64,000 bases of DNA from JAVKFY01 sp040223615 (GCA_040223615.1 JAVKFY010000061.1:1-64000), one strand, 5' to 3'. Shown: positions 17,303-27,076, counted from the stretch's first letter. Notes: generated by a model not told the origin, from the sequence alone. Program-made: numbers and translations.

Positions 17303-18457
17303 ATGGATTTCGATATAACCGAAGACCAGCGCGCGATGCGCGAGACCGCCGAGCGTTTCGCCGCCGAACGGCTGGCGCCCGGCTACCAGGAACGCGAGCG
17401 CACCGGCACCACCGACCGCGCGCTGATGGCGGAGATGGGCGCGCTTGGCCTGGTCTGCCCGGAAATCCCCGAGGAGTTCGGCGGCGCCGGCCTGGACAGC
17501 GTCAGCGCCGGGCTGATCACCGAGGCGCTGTGCGCCGCCGACCTCAACGTCGGCTACATCCAGGTATTGGGCGCATTGGCCGGAATCGTCCTGGCCAAAT
17601 ATGGCGCCGCGGCGCTGGCCGCAGAAGTGCTGCCTGCGGTCTGCGCCGGCCAGCGGCTGGTCGCGCTGGGGCTGACCGAGCCGGGCGGCGGGTCGGACGC
17701 CGCCAACCTGCAGCTCAGGGCCACCAAGGCCGAGGGCGGCTGGACCCTGAACGGCGAGAAGACCTCGATCTCGATGGCCGGCCATGCCGACGACGTCGTG
17801 CTGTTCGCGCGCACCGGCGAGGCGGACAGCCGCGCCAAGGGCGTCTCGACCTTCCTGGTCGACCTGAACCAGCCCGGCGTCACGCGGACCACCTTCGACG
17901 ACCTCGGCTCCAACTCGATCGGCCGTGGCTCCCTGTTCTTTGACGACGTCTTCGTGCCCGACAGCCACCTGATCGGCGAGCTGAACCAGGGCTTTCGCCA
18001 GGTCATGGAAGGGTTCGACTACAGCCGCGCGCTGATCGGTCTGCAATGCCTGGCGCCGGCGGCCGCGTCGCTGGCCGAGGCCTGGCAATACGTCACCGAG
18101 CGCCAGGCCTTTGGCGGCCCGATCGCCCGGTTCCAGGGCGTCACCGAGCCGCTGGCCGAATCCGAGACCTGGATGGAGGGCGTACGCCTGCTGGCCTACA
18201 AGACGCTGTGGCTGCGCGACCACGGCCGCCCGCACACCAAGGAGGCCGCGATGGTGAAGTGGTGGGCACCGAAGGTCGCCTTCGACGTGATCCACCGCTG
18301 CATCCTCACCTTCGGCCACTTCGGCTATTCCAAGGACATGCCGCACCAGCAACGCCTGCGCGAGGTCCTCGGCCTGCAGATCGGCGACGGCACCGCGCAG
18401 GTGCAGAAGATGATCGTCGCCCGCGAGATGATCGGCCGGGTGGCGCTGCCGTACTGA
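17303..18457 (+). CDS. Acyl-CoA dehydrogenase (possibly alicyclic acyl-CoA)
   Basis: A 384-aa FAD enzyme. The FAD/substrate segment LGLTEPGGGSDAAN and the C-terminal helix are typical of the family. In most members the base is the Glu of YEGT near the C terminus; here the site reads IGDGT with Asp362. Asp as base is known in cyclohexanecarboxyl-CoA type dehydrogenases, so an alicyclic acyl-CoA is possible. GAGGAA precedes ATG 17303. Last gene of the RraA-FAD oxidase operon; an SDR/crotonase pair faces it. Confidence 0.88.
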   Translation: MDFDITEDQRAMRETAERFAAERLAPGYQERERTGTTDRALMAEMGALGLVCPEIPEEFGGAGLDSVSAGLITEALCAADLNVGYIQVLGALAGIVLAKYGAAALAAEVLPAVCAGQRLVALGLTEPGGGSDAANLQLRATKAEGGWTLNGEKTSISMAGHADDVVLFARTGEADSRAKGVSTFLVDLNQPGVTRTTFDDLGSNSIGRGSLFFDDVFVPDSHLIGELNQGFRQVMEGFDYSRALIGLQCLAPAAASLAEAWQYVTERQAFGGPIARFQGVTEPLAESETWMEGVRLLAYKTLWLRDHGRPHTKEAAMVKWWAPKVAFDVIHRCILTFGHFGYSKDMPHQQRLREVLGLQIGDGTAQVQKMIVAREMIGRVALPY

Positions 18458-18464
18458 GCGGTCC

Positions 18465-19250
18465 CTACCCCTTGCTCGTATCGGCGCCCTCGCTGCCGAG
18501 GCCGAGCCAGCTGCGATAGGTGCGGTTGAACACCGGGCTGATCAGGATTTCGTTGAGGCAGACGCGGGCCGGCATGGTCGCGGCGAAGCGGATGGTCTCG
18601 CCCAGATCCTCGGGCTGCAGCACCCGGTCGCGGACTTCCTGCGGCGGCGGCACCGGCCGCTTGTCCAGGATCGGCGTCGCCACCTCGGCCGGACAGATGG
18701 CGCAGGCGCGGATGCCGTTCGGCCCCTCCTCGATATTGATCTGCTCGTTCATGTTGATCATCGCGGTCTTCGACGCGCCGTAGGCGGCGCCGGCGATATA
18801 GCTGACGAAATGCCCGGCCCAGGACGACACGTTGATGATCAGGCCATCCTTTTGCGCCCGCATCGCCGGCAGCACGGCCAGCGCGCAGTTCACCGCGCCG
18901 TTCAGATTGACGTCGATGACGATCTTCCAGTCGTCCGGCTCGATCTCGTGCCAGCGCCGCTTTGTGGTGTTGATGCCGGCATTGTTCACCAGGATGTCGA
19001 TGCGCCCGAACTTGTCGATCAGGCGCTTGCCGACCGCCATCACCGCCTCGGTATCGGCGACGTCGAGCGGCTCCTCGACCACCTCGACGCCGAGCTTGCG
19101 CAGCTTCGGCGCCAGCTCGGCCAGCGGTTCCGGCCGCCGCCCGGAGATCACCACGTGCGCGCCTTCCTCGGCCAGCGCCAGCGCCCCGGCCTCGCCGATA
19201 CCCGTGCCCGCGCCGGTGATCCAGGCGACCTTGCCCTCAAGTCGTTTCAT
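18465..19250 (-). CDS. SDR family oxidoreductase
   Basis: A 261-aa classical SDR: TGAGTGIGEAGALAL for NAD(P), NNAG, catalytic Ser in NVSS and the Tyr-x-x-x-Lys in AAYGASKTA. It likely oxidises a 3-hydroxyacyl-CoA or another secondary alcohol. It starts 5 nt after the stop of the upstream crotonase gene with AGGGAG before the ATG, so the two form an operon that converges on the acyl-CoA dehydrogenase gene. Confidence 0.9.
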   Translation of the reverse strand: MKRLEGKVAWITGAGTGIGEAGALALAEEGAHVVISGRRPEPLAELAPKLRKLGVEVVEEPLDVADTEAVMAVGKRLIDKFGRIDILVNNAGINTTKRRWHEIEPDDWKIVIDVNLNGAVNCALAVLPAMRAQKDGLIINVSSWAGHFVSYIAGAAYGASKTAMINMNEQINIEEGPNGIRACAICPAEVATPILDKRPVPPPQEVRDRVLQPEDLGETIRFAATMPARVCLNEILISPVFNRTYRSWLGLGSEGADTSKG

Positions 19251-19255
19251 CTTGC

Positions 19256-20050
19256 TCAGCTCCCTTTGAAGTCCGGTTTGCGGCGCTGCTTCAACGCCTC
19301 GACGCCTTCGGTGAAGTCGTCGCTGTTGATCAGCATGCTCTGGACGTAGACGTTGTGCTCCCATTCCGCCGCGACGGTGCCTTCCAGGCCGCGCCGGATG
19401 CCTTCCTTCATCGCCTTCAGGCCGAGCGGCGCGCCAGCGGCCAGGCGCTCGGCCCAGCGCAGCGCGGCGGCCGGCAACCCGTCGGTGGCGACCACCTCGT
19501 TCACCAACCCCAGGCGCAGCGCGTCCGCCGCGGCGACCCGCTCGCCCAGCAGCAACATCTCGTTCGCCTTGGCCAGTCCGATGAGCTGCGGCAGCAGCGC
19601 CATGCCGCCCAGCGGCGAGATCAGGCCGAGTTGAATCCAGCTCTCGTGGAACTGCGCCGCCTCGCCGGCGACCCGGAAGTCGCAGGCCAGAGTCAGCTCG
19701 CAGCCCGCACCCGACGCGATGCCCTGCACCGCTGCGACGGTCGGCTTGCCGCACAGCCGCACCGCCTTCACTGCGCCGGCGAAGTAGCGGTAGACCGTGC
19801 CCTTGATCTCGAACGGCGGCTGTTCGGTCATGTCGGTCAGGAACTGCATGTCGCCGCCGGAAGAAAACGCCCGGCCTTGCGAATCGATCAGGATCGCGCG
19901 CACCGCATCATCGGCCTCCAGCATCGCCACGGCCTCGGCGATCTCGCCCATCATCGGCGGGGTCAGCGCGTTCAAGGTCTCCGGGCGCGCCAGCGTGATG
20001 CGCCCGACCGGCTGCCCGCCCACGACCTTGATGTCCTGCCACTCCGTCAT
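19256..20050 (-). CDS. Enoyl-CoA hydratase/isomerase family protein
   Basis: A 264-aa crotonase-fold protein. GRAFSSGGDM and GIASGAGCELTLACDF form the oxyanion hole and keep the first acidic residue (Glu of GCEL). The second hydratase Glu position is Trp (FHESWIQLGL), as in one-base isomerases or other crotonases, so simple hydration is uncertain. Start ATG 20050 has GGAGGGA before it. Divergent from pepN; operon with the SDR downstream. Confidence 0.88.
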   Translation of the reverse strand: MTEWQDIKVVGGQPVGRITLARPETLNALTPPMMGEIAEAVAMLEADDAVRAILIDSQGRAFSSGGDMQFLTDMTEQPPFEIKGTVYRYFAGAVKAVRLCGKPTVAAVQGIASGAGCELTLACDFRVAGEAAQFHESWIQLGLISPLGGMALLPQLIGLAKANEMLLLGERVAAADALRLGLVNEVVATDGLPAAALRWAERLAAGAPLGLKAMKEGIRRGLEGTVAAEWEHNVYVQSMLINSDDFTEGVEALKQRRKPDFKGS

Positions 20051-20114
20051 GCGTCCCTCCACTCCTGCGACTTGGTCTATTGTGAGGCGCCACCACGCCG
20101 GAGCGAAGCCCGAG

Positions 20115-22742
20115 ATGCCCGAGCCCGACAATCAGCGCGCCGACCGCCAGCCGATCCGCCTGGCCGACTACCGGCCGCCAGACTACCTGATCGACGCCAT
20201 CGAATTGTCCTTCGACCTGAACGACGAGACCGTGGTGCGGGCGCAGAGCCGCGTTCGGCGCAAAGACGGCGTCGCCGAAGGCACGCCGCTGCGGCTGGAC
20301 GGCGAGGACATGGCGCTGCGCGCGATCGCGATCGACGGCGAGCCGCTGACCGGCGACGCCTTCGCGGTCGACGATTCCGGCCTGACCATTCACAACCCGC
20401 CGGAAACGTTCACGCTGGAGATCGAGACCGCCATCCGGCCGGCGGAGAATACCCGCCTGGAAGGGCTCTACCGCTCCAACGCGCTCTACTGCACGCAATG
20501 CGAGGCCGAAGGGTTCCGGCGCATCACCTACTGGCCGGACCGGCCCGATGTGCTGGCCCGCTTCCGCACTGCGATCACCGCCGACAAGGCCGCCTGCCCG
20601 GTGCTGTTGTCGAACGGCAACCTGGTAAGCCAGACCGACCTGCCCGACGGCCGCCACCTGACGATCTGGGACGATCCGTTCCCGAAGCCGAGCTACCTGT
20701 TCGCGCTGGTCGCCGGCGACCTGGAACGGCGCCAGGACAGCTTCACCACGGCCTCGGGGCGCCAGGTCGAGCTCAACATCTGGGTCGAGCCCGGCCGCGT
20801 GCCGCGCACCGCCTACGCCATGGACGCACTGCAACGCTCGATGGCCTGGGACGAGACCGCCTACGGGTTGGAATACGACCTGGACGTGTTCCACATCGTC
20901 GCCGTCGACGATTTCAACATGGGCGCGATGGAGAACAAGTCGCTCAACCTGTTCAACGCCAAGTACGTCCTGGCCGATCCGAAGACAGCGACCGATACCG
21001 ACTACGCGCAGATCGAGGCCATCGTCGCGCACGAGTACTTCCACAACTGGACCGGCAACCGCGTCACCTGCCGCGACTGGTTCCAGCTCTCGTTGAAGGA
21101 GGGCCTGACGGTCTACCGCGACCAGCAATTCTCCGCCGACATGCGCTCCGCCGCGGTGACGCGTATCCAGGACGTGAAGAGCCTGCGCGCGCGTCAGTTC
21201 CCGGAGGACGCCGGCCCACTGGCTCATCCGGTGCGCCCGGCCAGCTACATCGAGATCAACAACTTCTACACCGCCACGGTCTACGAGAAGGGCGCGGAGG
21301 TGATCGGCATGCTGGCCACGCTGCTGGGCCAGGACAGGTTTCGCGAAGGCGTCCGCCTGTATCTGCAACGTCACGACGGCGGCGCCGCGACCTGCGACGA
21401 GTTCGTCGCCGCGCTGGCCGACGCCACCGGCGCCGACCTGGACCAGTTCAATCGCTGGTACAGCCAGGCCGGCACCCCGGAACTCAGCTTCGAGACCGAC
21501 TACGACGCCGGCGCGAAGTCGCTGCGATTGACCGTGCGCCAGCACACCCCGCCGACGCCGGGCCAGCCCGACAAGCTGCCGCTGCACATCCCGCTCGACA
21601 TCGGTCTGCTGGCGCCCGACGGCACCGAGATCGCGCTGCGGCCGGACCGGCCATTGGAACTGCGTGAGGCCGAGGCGACCTTCACCTTTGCCGACGTACC
21701 CGCCGACGCCGTCGTCTCGTTCAACCGCGGCTTTGCGGCGCCGGCGCGGGTGAGCGCGGCGCAGGCGCCGGAATCGCTGGCCTTGCTGTTCGCCAACGAT
21801 CCCGACCCGTTCAACCGCTGGGAAGCCGGCCAGCGTTACGCGACGCAACGCCTGCTGGACTGGGCCCGGGCGTTTCGCGCCGGCCAGGGCATGACCGAGG
21901 ACGCCGCCCTGCTCGACGCCTATGCCCGCAACCTGGCGGCGACCGACCTTGAGCCGGCCTATCAGGCACTCCTGCTTACCCCGCCGACCCTGACCAACCT
22001 CGGCGAGCAGATGGCGGAGATCGACCCCCAAGCGGCATTCGCCGCCCACCGGCACCTGCGCCAACAGGTCGGCATCCGAAACCGCGAGGCGCTGTGGGAC
22101 AAGGTCCGGCGCCTGGCCGGCAACGAGCCCTACGCGCCCGATGCCGATGCGGCCGGCCGGCGTGCGTTGCGCAATACCGCACTGGCCTATCTGGCCGCCG
22201 CCGGCGACGGCGAGGTCGATGACCTGCTGGCGCGGCAGGCGACGGCCGCCGACAACATGACCGACCGGATGGCCGCTCTCGCCGTCCTGGCCGATGGCGA
22301 CACCCCGGCCCGCGCGGAGGCGCTGGCCCGGTTCCACAACGACTTCGCCGGCGACGCGGTGACCATCGACAAGTGGTTCCAGGTCCAGGCCAGCGCGCTG
22401 CGCGATGACGTCCTGCGCGACGTGGAACGGCTGATGGGCGACGCCGCGTTCTCCCTTCACCGGCCGAACAAGGTGCGCGCGCTGATCGGTGCCTTCGCCG
22501 CCAACCCGGTCGGCTTCCACCGCGAGGATGGCACCGGCTACCGCTTCTTCGCCGATCAGGTGCTGGCCGTCGACAAGCTGAACCCGCAGCTCGCCGCCCG
22601 CCAGGCGACCGCCCTGCAACGCTGGCGCCGGCTGCGCGAGCCGCAGCGCGGCCACATGCGCGCGGCACTGGAATCGGTCGCGAATAGCCCGCAACTCTCC
22701 CGGGACCTTTATGAGATCGTCAGCAAGTCGCTGGCGGAATGA
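20115..22742 (+). CDS. pepN: Aminopeptidase N (M1 family)
   Basis: An 875-aa zinc metallopeptidase that removes N-terminal residues from peptides in the cytosol. The GAMEN exopeptidase motif (270-274), zinc motif HEYFH (306-310) and the third ligand Glu329 in LKEGLTVYRD are all present. Length and layout match the bacterial PepN group with the C-terminal helical domain. The ATG at 20115 is chosen because the frame upstream crosses into the divergent crotonase gene. Its stop codon abuts the -35 box of the marR promoter. Confidence 0.95.
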   Translation: MPEPDNQRADRQPIRLADYRPPDYLIDAIELSFDLNDETVVRAQSRVRRKDGVAEGTPLRLDGEDMALRAIAIDGEPLTGDAFAVDDSGLTIHNPPETFTLEIETAIRPAENTRLEGLYRSNALYCTQCEAEGFRRITYWPDRPDVLARFRTAITADKAACPVLLSNGNLVSQTDLPDGRHLTIWDDPFPKPSYLFALVAGDLERRQDSFTTASGRQVELNIWVEPGRVPRTAYAMDALQRSMAWDETAYGLEYDLDVFHIVAVDDFNMGAMENKSLNLFNAKYVLADPKTATDTDYAQIEAIVAHEYFHNWTGNRVTCRDWFQLSLKEGLTVYRDQQFSADMRSAAVTRIQDVKSLRARQFPEDAGPLAHPVRPASYIEINNFYTATVYEKGAEVIGMLATLLGQDRFREGVRLYLQRHDGGAATCDEFVAALADATGADLDQFNRWYSQAGTPELSFETDYDAGAKSLRLTVRQHTPPTPGQPDKLPLHIPLDIGLLAPDGTEIALRPDRPLELREAEATFTFADVPADAVVSFNRGFAAPARVSAAQAPESLALLFANDPDPFNRWEAGQRYATQRLLDWARAFRAGQGMTEDAALLDAYARNLAATDLEPAYQALLLTPPTLTNLGEQMAEIDPQAAFAAHRHLRQQVGIRNREALWDKVRRLAGNEPYAPDADAAGRRALRNTALAYLAAAGDGEVDDLLARQATAADNMTDRMAALAVLADGDTPARAEALARFHNDFAGDAVTIDKWFQVQASALRDDVLRDVERLMGDAAFSLHRPNKVRALIGAFAANPVGFHREDGTGYRFFADQVLAVDKLNPQLAARQATALQRWRRLREPQRGHMRAALESVANSPQLSRDLYEIVSKSLAE

Positions 22743-22770
22743 TTGACAAAGTCGCGCCTGAGCGTATCTA
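22743..22770 (+). promoter_or_regulatory. Consensus sigma70 promoter of the MarR gene
   Basis: TTGACA (22743-22748), a perfect -35, and TATCTA (22765-22770) lie 16 nt apart. The -35 begins one base after the pepN stop. The expected start point is at about 22777-22779, the first bases of the ATG at 22779, so the message may be leaderless. Confidence 0.7.
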
Positions 22771-22778
22771 AGTCAGTC

Positions 22779-23240
22779 ATGTCCGTGTCACGGAATCGCG
22801 ATTCCGACTGCTCGCACACCACCTGCGTGTGTTTCAGCCTGCGCAAGACTGCGCGCGCTGTGTCCCAGCTCTATGACGACTATCTGCGGCCCAGCGGGCT
22901 GCGCGGCACGCAGTTCTCGTTGCTCGCCGCGCTGGCCCGCGGCAAGCCGATGACGGTCGGCGACCTGGCCGCCGAACTGGTGATGGACCGCACCACGCTG
23001 ACCCGCAACCTGCGGCTGGTCGAGCGCGAGGGCTGGATCAGCACCTGTGCCGGCAAGGACCGGCGCCAGCGCCTGGTCGAGATCACCGACGCCGGCCGCG
23101 AGGTCTGGCGCGCCGCGATCCCGCGCTGGCAGGCCGCGCAGCGCCATATGCTGAACGGACTCGGCGAGCCGGCGTGGCCACGCCTGCGCGACGACCTGAA
23201 CGCCGCCACCGAGGCCGCCCGCCAGCAAGTCGAGATTTAA
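22779..23240 (+). CDS. MarR family transcriptional regulator
   Basis: A 153-aa winged-helix repressor type protein: MTVGDLAAELVMDRTTLTRN is the helix-turn-helix, followed by the wing with the AGKDRRQRLVEIT stretch. Three Cys lie near the N terminus (11, 16, 18); Cys18 in VCFSLRK falls where the peroxide-sensing Cys of OhrR lies, so redox control is possible. The ATG 22779 is at the predicted transcription start, and codons 5-9 contain a perfect 16-bp palindrome that may be its own operator. The cyclase gene begins 62 bp downstream. Confidence 0.88.
   Translation: MSVSRNRDSDCSHTTCVCFSLRKTARAVSQLYDDYLRPSGLRGTQFSLLAALARGKPMTVGDLAAELVMDRTTLTRNLRLVEREGWISTCAGKDRRQRLVEITDAGREVWRAAIPRWQAAQRHMLNGLGEPAWPRLRDDLNAATEAARQQVEI
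22791..22806. promoter_or_regulatory. Perfect 16-bp palindrome, candidate MarR operator
   Basis: CGGAATCGCGATTCCG reads the same on both strands. It lies about 12-28 nt downstream of the predicted transcription start, inside the first codons of the MarR gene, a usual place for autoregulation by MarR proteins. Confidence 0.5.
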
Positions 23241-23302
23241 GCCCCGCGAAAGCCTCCTGGGCTTAAACTGACGGCCGAATCCGCATCTCGCGGGCGAGGA
23301 CG

Positions 23303-26300
23303 ATGTCGGAATATCTCGACACCATCGCCAGCTTCGTACCCGACCTGATCATCGGTCGGGCCAATGACGATCCGCGCACCATCGCCGAGCCGATCTCGGA
23401 AGAGATCCGGGCCGCGGTGCTGTTCGCCGACGTCTCCGGTTTCACCAAGCTGACCGAGCGGCTCGCCGCCGCCGGCCCGTCCGGGGCCGAGGACCTGACC
23501 GCGATCCTGAACAGCTATTTCGGTGAGATCATCGACACCATCGCCGACCGCGGCGGCGACGCGGTGAAGTTCGCCGGCGACGCCCTGCTGGCGCTGTTCC
23601 CGGTCGGCGACCAGCATCAGGACCTCGCCGTCGCCGTGCACCGCGCCGCCGCCGCCGGGCTGTCGTTGCAGGCGCGGCTGCACGAACTGGAGGTGGCGCC
23701 CGGCTTCAAACTGTCGATGAAGCTGGCGCTCGGCGTCGGCACGGTTGTCTCGGAACGCCTCGGCGGCGTGTTCGGGCGCTGGGAGTTCCTGCTCGCCGGC
23801 CGGCCGCTGGCGCAACTGTCGATCGGCAATGACCATGCCGATCCCGGCGACGCCATCGTCTCGCCGCACGCCTGGGCGCACATCAACGACGTTGCCGAAG
23901 GGGCGGCGATCCGCGACACCGGCTACTGGCGGCTCACCGGCCTGGAGGGCAGTGATCCCGGCGGTGTCCGCGCCCGGCAACGTCCGCAACCGGCCACCGC
24001 CTCGGCCCTGCTCGGCTATATCCCCGGCGCCATCCGCAGCCGCATCGAGGCCGGCCAGGGCGACTGGCTGGGCGAACTGCGCCCGGTTTCGATCCTGTTC
24101 GTCAACCTGCCGGCCTTCGCCGTCGATCTCGGCCTGGGCCGGGCGCACGCGGCGATGCAGGCCTTGCAGGCGGCGCTCTACCGCTTCGAGGGCTCGATCA
24201 ACAAGGTCAGTGTCGACGACAAGGGCGCCTCGCTGATCGCCGTGCTCGGCCTGCCGCCGCTGGCGCACGAGGACGACCCGGAACGCGCGGTCCGCGCCGC
24301 CCTGGCGATGCGCGAGGGGCTGGAACCGCTGAACATGCCGAGTTCGATCGGCATCACCACCGGCACCGTGTTCTGCGGCGCGGTCGGCAACGGCACCCGG
24401 CGCGAGTACACCATCATGGGCGACGCGGTGAACCTGTCGGCGCGCCTGATGCAGGCGGCCAAGGGCGGCATCCTGACCGACGCCGCCACCGCCGCGGCGA
24501 CACACGGCATCACCATGACCGCGCTTCCGCCGATCATGGTCAAGGGCAAGGCCGACCCGATCGCGATCCACCGCCCGGAACCGGCCAAGCTGGTGCCGCG
24601 CCAGTCGGCCGCCGCCTGGATGCGCCCGACCACGCCTATCGTCGGCCGCGACGCGGAGTTGCGGCAGATCGCCGACCGGCTCGACCGGCTGGTCGGCGAG
24701 CGTTGCGGCGATCCGCTGCTGATCGAGGCCGAGGCCGGCATGGGCAAGTCGCGCTTGCTGATGGAATTGCTGACGATGGCTGAGGACCGTGGGCTCGATC
24801 CCCTGTTCGCCGCCGGTGTCGCGCTGGAACAGGCCTCGCCCTACCACGCCTTCCGCGAGGTCTTCGCGCAACTTTTCCCCGGCGCCGTCGAGGACGATGA
24901 CCGGGAACGGCAGCTGGAGATCCTGGCGCTGCTGCCGAACCAGCCGGAGATCCTGCAAGCGGCACCGCTGTTGCAGCCGGTGCTGCCGGCGGGCTGGAGC
25001 GACAACAGCTTCACCCGCCCGCTGGCCGGACCGGCCCGGGCGCAGCGCACGCGCGAACTGCTCTGCCGCCTGCTGGCGCACTTCGCCGAGCGAGCGCCAC
25101 GGCTGCTGATCGTCAAGGACGCGCACTGGCTCGATACCGCGTCGTGGATGCTGCTCGCCGACCTGGCCGAGCAGGTTCCCGCCGTGCTGCCGGTGCTGAC
25201 GCTGCGGCTGCTCGAGGGCGAGGCACCGGAAGGCTTCGGCCGCCTGCTGGCCAACGAGCGGATCGAACATCTGGTGCTGCGACCGCTCGGCAAGACCGCG
25301 CTGAGCGCCATCGTGGCGCGACAGCTCGGCGTCGACGAGGCGCCGGCCGCGGTCGCCGAGTTCGTGCTCAGCCGTGCCGACGGCAACCCGCTCTACTGCG
25401 AGGAACTGGCCCTGGCGCTGCGCGATGCTGGCGCGGTCCGCGTCGAGGGCGGCGTCTGTCAGGTCGGCGAACTCGCCGAGCTCGGCCTCCCGGACAACCT
25501 GAAGGGCCTGGTCACCGGCCGCATCGACCGGCTGCCGGCGGCCGAGCAGATGACGCTGAAGGTCGCCAGCGTGGTCGGCCGCGACTTCGAGACCGACGTG
25601 GTGCGCTCGATCCATCCGATCGACGGCGACCGCACCGCCGTGCCGGCACACTGCGCCGCGCTCGACGACTGGAACCTGGCAACCCCCGTGGCCGAAACGA
25701 AAGGCCGCTTCCGCTTCCGTACCACCATCGTGCGCGAGGCCGCCTACGACCTGATGCTCTACTCGCAGCGTCGCGCGCTGCACCAGAACCTGGCCACCTG
25801 GTACGAGGCCGAGCGCCCGACCGTGGCGCGCGACGACCCGGCGCTGCTGGCGTTTCACTGGCGCCAGGCCGCCGCCGACCGCGAACCCGACACCGCCGTC
25901 CTGACCAAGGCGATCGACTATTACGAACGCGCCGGTCAGCAGGCACAGGCCAGCCACGCGCTGAACGAGGCGATCGGGCTCTACGACCAGGCACTGGCGC
26001 TGCTCGACCGGCTGCCGGACGACGACGGCCGTGCCCGCCGCGAACTGCGCCTGCAACTCGACCTCGGCACCGCCTGGGTCGCCGCCGCCTCCTATGCCGC
26101 ACCGCAGGCCGACGCCGCCTTCGCCCGCGCCCGCGACCTCGGCGAAAGGGTAGGCGATCACGCGCAACTGTTTCGCGCGCTGCGCGGCAAGTGGCAGTAC
26201 CACATCGGCCTGGCGGAGTATGACGATGCCGAGGTGCTGGGGCTGGAGCTGGCGGCGCTGGCGGAGAAGGCCGGCGACCGGCTACTGCGGCTGGAGGCGG

Positions 26301-27076
26301 CGCGCGCGCTCGGCAACTCGGCGTTCTGGCCCGGCCGCCTGCCCGAGGCGTCGCGCTGGATGACCCGGGCGTCAGACTATGCCCAAGCGGGCGACGACGA
26401 CCGCCTGGCGCGCCTGTACGGCCAGGACCCCGACGTCGCCAACCGCGCCATCCACGCCTGGGCGCTGGCCGTGCTGGGCGAAGCCGACCGCGCCGTCGCG
26501 GAGGCCGAGACGGCGTTGGCGCGGGCCCGCGCGCTGCGCCATCCGTTCAGCCTGCTGTTCGCCTTCGGCGGCGCGATGTGGACGCACCAGTTGCTGCGCG
26601 ACGCGCCCGAGGCGCTGCGCTGGGCCGACCGGGCCATCGAGCTGTCGGCTGAGCGCGCCTTCCCCTATCTCGGCGTCGCCGGGCGCGTGGTGCGCGGCTG
26701 GGCCCGAGTGATGCAAGGCGACGCCGAGGCCGGCCTGGCGGAACTCGCGGCCACCATCGACGGCTGGCGCGCCACCGGCCTGCAGATCGGCCTGCCGCTG
26801 TTCCTGGTGGTCCAGGCCGACGCGCAACTCCACGCCGGGCAGGCCGAAGCCGCCTGGGAGACGCTGAACGATGCGCTGCTGCTGCAGCGGCTGAAGGTCG
26901 AGCGCTGGTTCGCCGCCGAGGCGGCGCGGGTACGCCTGGCCTGCGCCATCGCGCTTCGCCGCCCGGCCGACGAGTGCCAGACCCTGTTGCGCGACGGCAT
27001 GGCGCTCGCCGACGAGCTGGGCGCCCGCCTGACCGCGGAGCGGATCGAGAGCTTGAGAAATGCGACCGCGGTGTGA
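23303..27076 (+). CDS. Soluble adenylyl cyclase-like protein (two cyclase domains, NTPase, TPR)
   Basis: A 1257-aa cytosolic protein with the architecture of mammalian soluble adenylyl cyclase: C1 (about 30-190) with both metal Asp (Asp43 in FADVSGF, Asp93 in FAGDALLALF), C2 (about 255-410) where the metal Asp is Asn268 but the catalytic NLSAR block is kept, then an AAA-like NTPase with P-loop GMGKS (479-483), then a helical repeat region to the end. C2 segments such as VSVDDKGASLIAVLG and GTVFCGAVG closely recall sAC. It likely makes cAMP and may respond to bicarbonate; both are inferred. First of four same-strand genes of a cyclic-nucleotide cluster. Confidence 0.9.
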   Translation: MSEYLDTIASFVPDLIIGRANDDPRTIAEPISEEIRAAVLFADVSGFTKLTERLAAAGPSGAEDLTAILNSYFGEIIDTIADRGGDAVKFAGDALLALFPVGDQHQDLAVAVHRAAAAGLSLQARLHELEVAPGFKLSMKLALGVGTVVSERLGGVFGRWEFLLAGRPLAQLSIGNDHADPGDAIVSPHAWAHINDVAEGAAIRDTGYWRLTGLEGSDPGGVRARQRPQPATASALLGYIPGAIRSRIEAGQGDWLGELRPVSILFVNLPAFAVDLGLGRAHAAMQALQAALYRFEGSINKVSVDDKGASLIAVLGLPPLAHEDDPERAVRAALAMREGLEPLNMPSSIGITTGTVFCGAVGNGTRREYTIMGDAVNLSARLMQAAKGGILTDAATAAATHGITMTALPPIMVKGKADPIAIHRPEPAKLVPRQSAAAWMRPTTPIVGRDAELRQIADRLDRLVGERCGDPLLIEAEAGMGKSRLLMELLTMAEDRGLDPLFAAGVALEQASPYHAFREVFAQLFPGAVEDDDRERQLEILALLPNQPEILQAAPLLQPVLPAGWSDNSFTRPLAGPARAQRTRELLCRLLAHFAERAPRLLIVKDAHWLDTASWMLLADLAEQVPAVLPVLTLRLLEGEAPEGFGRLLANERIEHLVLRPLGKTALSAIVARQLGVDEAPAAVAEFVLSRADGNPLYCEELALALRDAGAVRVEGGVCQVGELAELGLPDNLKGLVTGRIDRLPAAEQMTLKVASVVGRDFETDVVRSIHPIDGDRTAVPAHCAALDDWNLATPVAETKGRFRFRTTIVREAAYDLMLYSQRRALHQNLATWYEAERPTVARDDPALLAFHWRQAAADREPDTAVLTKAIDYYERAGQQAQASHALNEAIGLYDQALALLDRLPDDDGRARRELRLQLDLGTAWVAAASYAAPQADAAFARARDLGERVGDHAQLFRALRGKWQYHIGLAEYDDAEVLGLELAALAEKAGDRLLRLEAARALGNSAFWPGRLPEASRWMTRASDYAQAGDDDRLARLYGQDPDVANRAIHAWALAVLGEADRAVAEAETALARARALRHPFSLLFAFGGAMWTHQLLRDAPEALRWADRAIELSAERAFPYLGVAGRVVRGWARVMQGDAEAGLAELAATIDGWRATGLQIGLPLFLVVQADAQLHAGQAEAAWETLNDALLLQRLKVERWFAAEAARVRLACAIALRRPADECQTLLRDGMALADELGARLTAERIESLRNATAV

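Noticed and set aside
19908..22694. A 928-codon minus-strand frame
   Set aside because: Antisense to pepN, which has all zinc and GAMEN motifs.
23237..26203. A 988-codon open frame on the minus strand
   Set aside because: Antisense to the sAC-like gene, whose motifs are unambiguous; the composition of the minus frame is typical of a shadow.
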